A DNA stretch of 64,000 nt. Origin: Pseudomonas sp. ADAK18. GTDB lineage: Bacteria > Pseudomonadota > Gammaproteobacteria > Pseudomonadales > Pseudomonadaceae. The position numbers and the translations under genes are program-made. Location: contig NZ_CP052859.1 in assembly GCF_012935695.1 (NCBI RefSeq), positions 2,893,001-2,957,000 on the forward strand, read 5' to 3'. This document shows positions 63,556-64,000 of the stretch, one piece after another (position 1 is the stretch's first letter; each line of letters starts with the position of its first letter). The notes below the pieces were generated by a model. The model saw only the letters and a program-made list of their open reading frames with translations. It made no database searches and had not been told where the DNA came from.

Positions 63556-64000
63556 TGTTTGCCTATATCGTGCGGCGCCTGCTGCTGATCATTCCCACCC
63601 TGGTGATCATCCTGCTGGTGAATTTTGTCATCGTGCAAGCCGCACCGGGCGGCCCCGTGGAACAGGCCATTGCTCATCTGCAAGGCATCGGTGGCGGTGG
63701 CATCGGTGGCGGTTCCGGGGAAAGTATCAGCAGCGGCTCACGGGCCAGCCGTGGCCTGGACCCGAAACTGATCAAGGACATTGAAAAACAGTACGGCTTC
63801 GACAAACCGGCGCCGGAACGCCTGTGGCTGATGCTCAAGAACTACGCCCAACTCGACTTCGGCAACAGCTTCTTTCGCGGCGCGACCGTGGTCGACCTGA
63901 TCCTGGAAAAAATGCCAGTGACCATTTCCCTCGGGCTCTGGGCCACATTGATCACCTACCTGGTGTCGATCCCTCTTGGCATTCGCAAGGCGGTCAAGCA
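63555..64000 (+). CDS. yejB: microcin C/peptide ABC permease YejB (3' end outside window)
   Basis: The first 148 residues are visible: FAYIVRRLLLIIPTLVIILL opens the usual first helix, then GPVEQAI and a Gly-rich GIGGGGIGGGSGE insertion, and KQYGFDKPAPERLWLMLK. This is the N-terminal end of a YejB/DppB-type permease. ATG at 63555 overlaps the yejA TGA. Only the 5' part is here. Confidence 0.92.
   Translation, partial: MFAYIVRRLLLIIPTLVIILLVNFVIVQAAPGGPVEQAIAHLQGIGGGGIGGGSGESISSGSRASRGLDPKLIKDIEKQYGFDKPAPERLWLMLKNYAQLDFGNSFFRGATVVDLILEKMPVTISLGLWATLITYLVSIPLGIRKAVK

Overview
The window looks like a chromosomal segment of a fluorescent-group Pseudomonas. The evidence is high GC in most genes, several Pseudomonas-type REP hairpins, the gene order gacA-uvrC-pgsA-tRNA-Gly, a TTG-started gacA, and an AprA-like serralysin. 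Both ends cut genes: an FMN-binding glutamate-synthase-like protein on the left and a YejB-type permease on the right.

Layout. (1) 1-11.2 kb is housekeeping and redox: a thioesterase, a molybdenum hydroxylase operon (molybdopterin subunit, 2Fe-2S subunit, triheme cytochrome c), and a pyrimidine nucleoside salvage operon (cdd, CNT transporter, deoA, deoB). (2) 11.6-29 kb is one long rightward catabolic cluster with many overlapping genes: an ABC importer, two SDRs, a cupin, an alpha/beta hydrolase, an IclR regulator, a ThDP enzyme, an aspartate-dehydrogenase-like protein, an ALDH, an extradiol dioxygenase-like VOC protein, an FAD monooxygenase, two small proteins, a Rieske oxygenase with its reductase, RidA and a porin. 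It has the parts for uptake, ring hydroxylation and ring cleavage of an aromatic compound, but I cannot name the substrate. Related palindromes before the first gene and before the porin suggest joint control. (3) 29-45 kb is mixed accessory and surface functions: amine oxidase with a divergent TetR, TorF-like protein, amidohydrolase, LuxR regulator, orphan serralysin, glycine-zipper protein, Fur-type TonB receptor, a phosphotransferase, a LysR remnant, a diguanylate cyclase and an MFS transporter. (4) 45.1-47.5 kb is a large mechanosensitive channel.

(5) 48.3-51.8 kb is a visibly AT-rich island and the most novel part. It holds two tiny peptide genes, a hairpin after the second, a 160-residue protein with W-H and H-H motifs, an E1/ThiF-like adenylating enzyme with an extra N-terminal domain and two C-x2-C motifs, an MFS exporter, and a small ORF overlapping the exporter stop. 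This resembles a ribosomally made, modified peptide (RiPP) cluster of no class I recognise. A decayed IS66 transposase tail lies just downstream, and the accessory stretch ends at the 3' end of a tRNA-Gly gene.

(6) 54.3-64 kb returns to core genes: tRNA-Gly, pgsA, uvrC, gacA, an XRE regulator, a GNAT acetyltransferase, a nitrilase-family hydrolase, a DAHP synthase preceded by two aromatic-rich leader ORFs and a strong terminator, a parvulin PPIase, and yejA-yejB. All functional assignments come from reading motifs and family resemblance; no database search was run.
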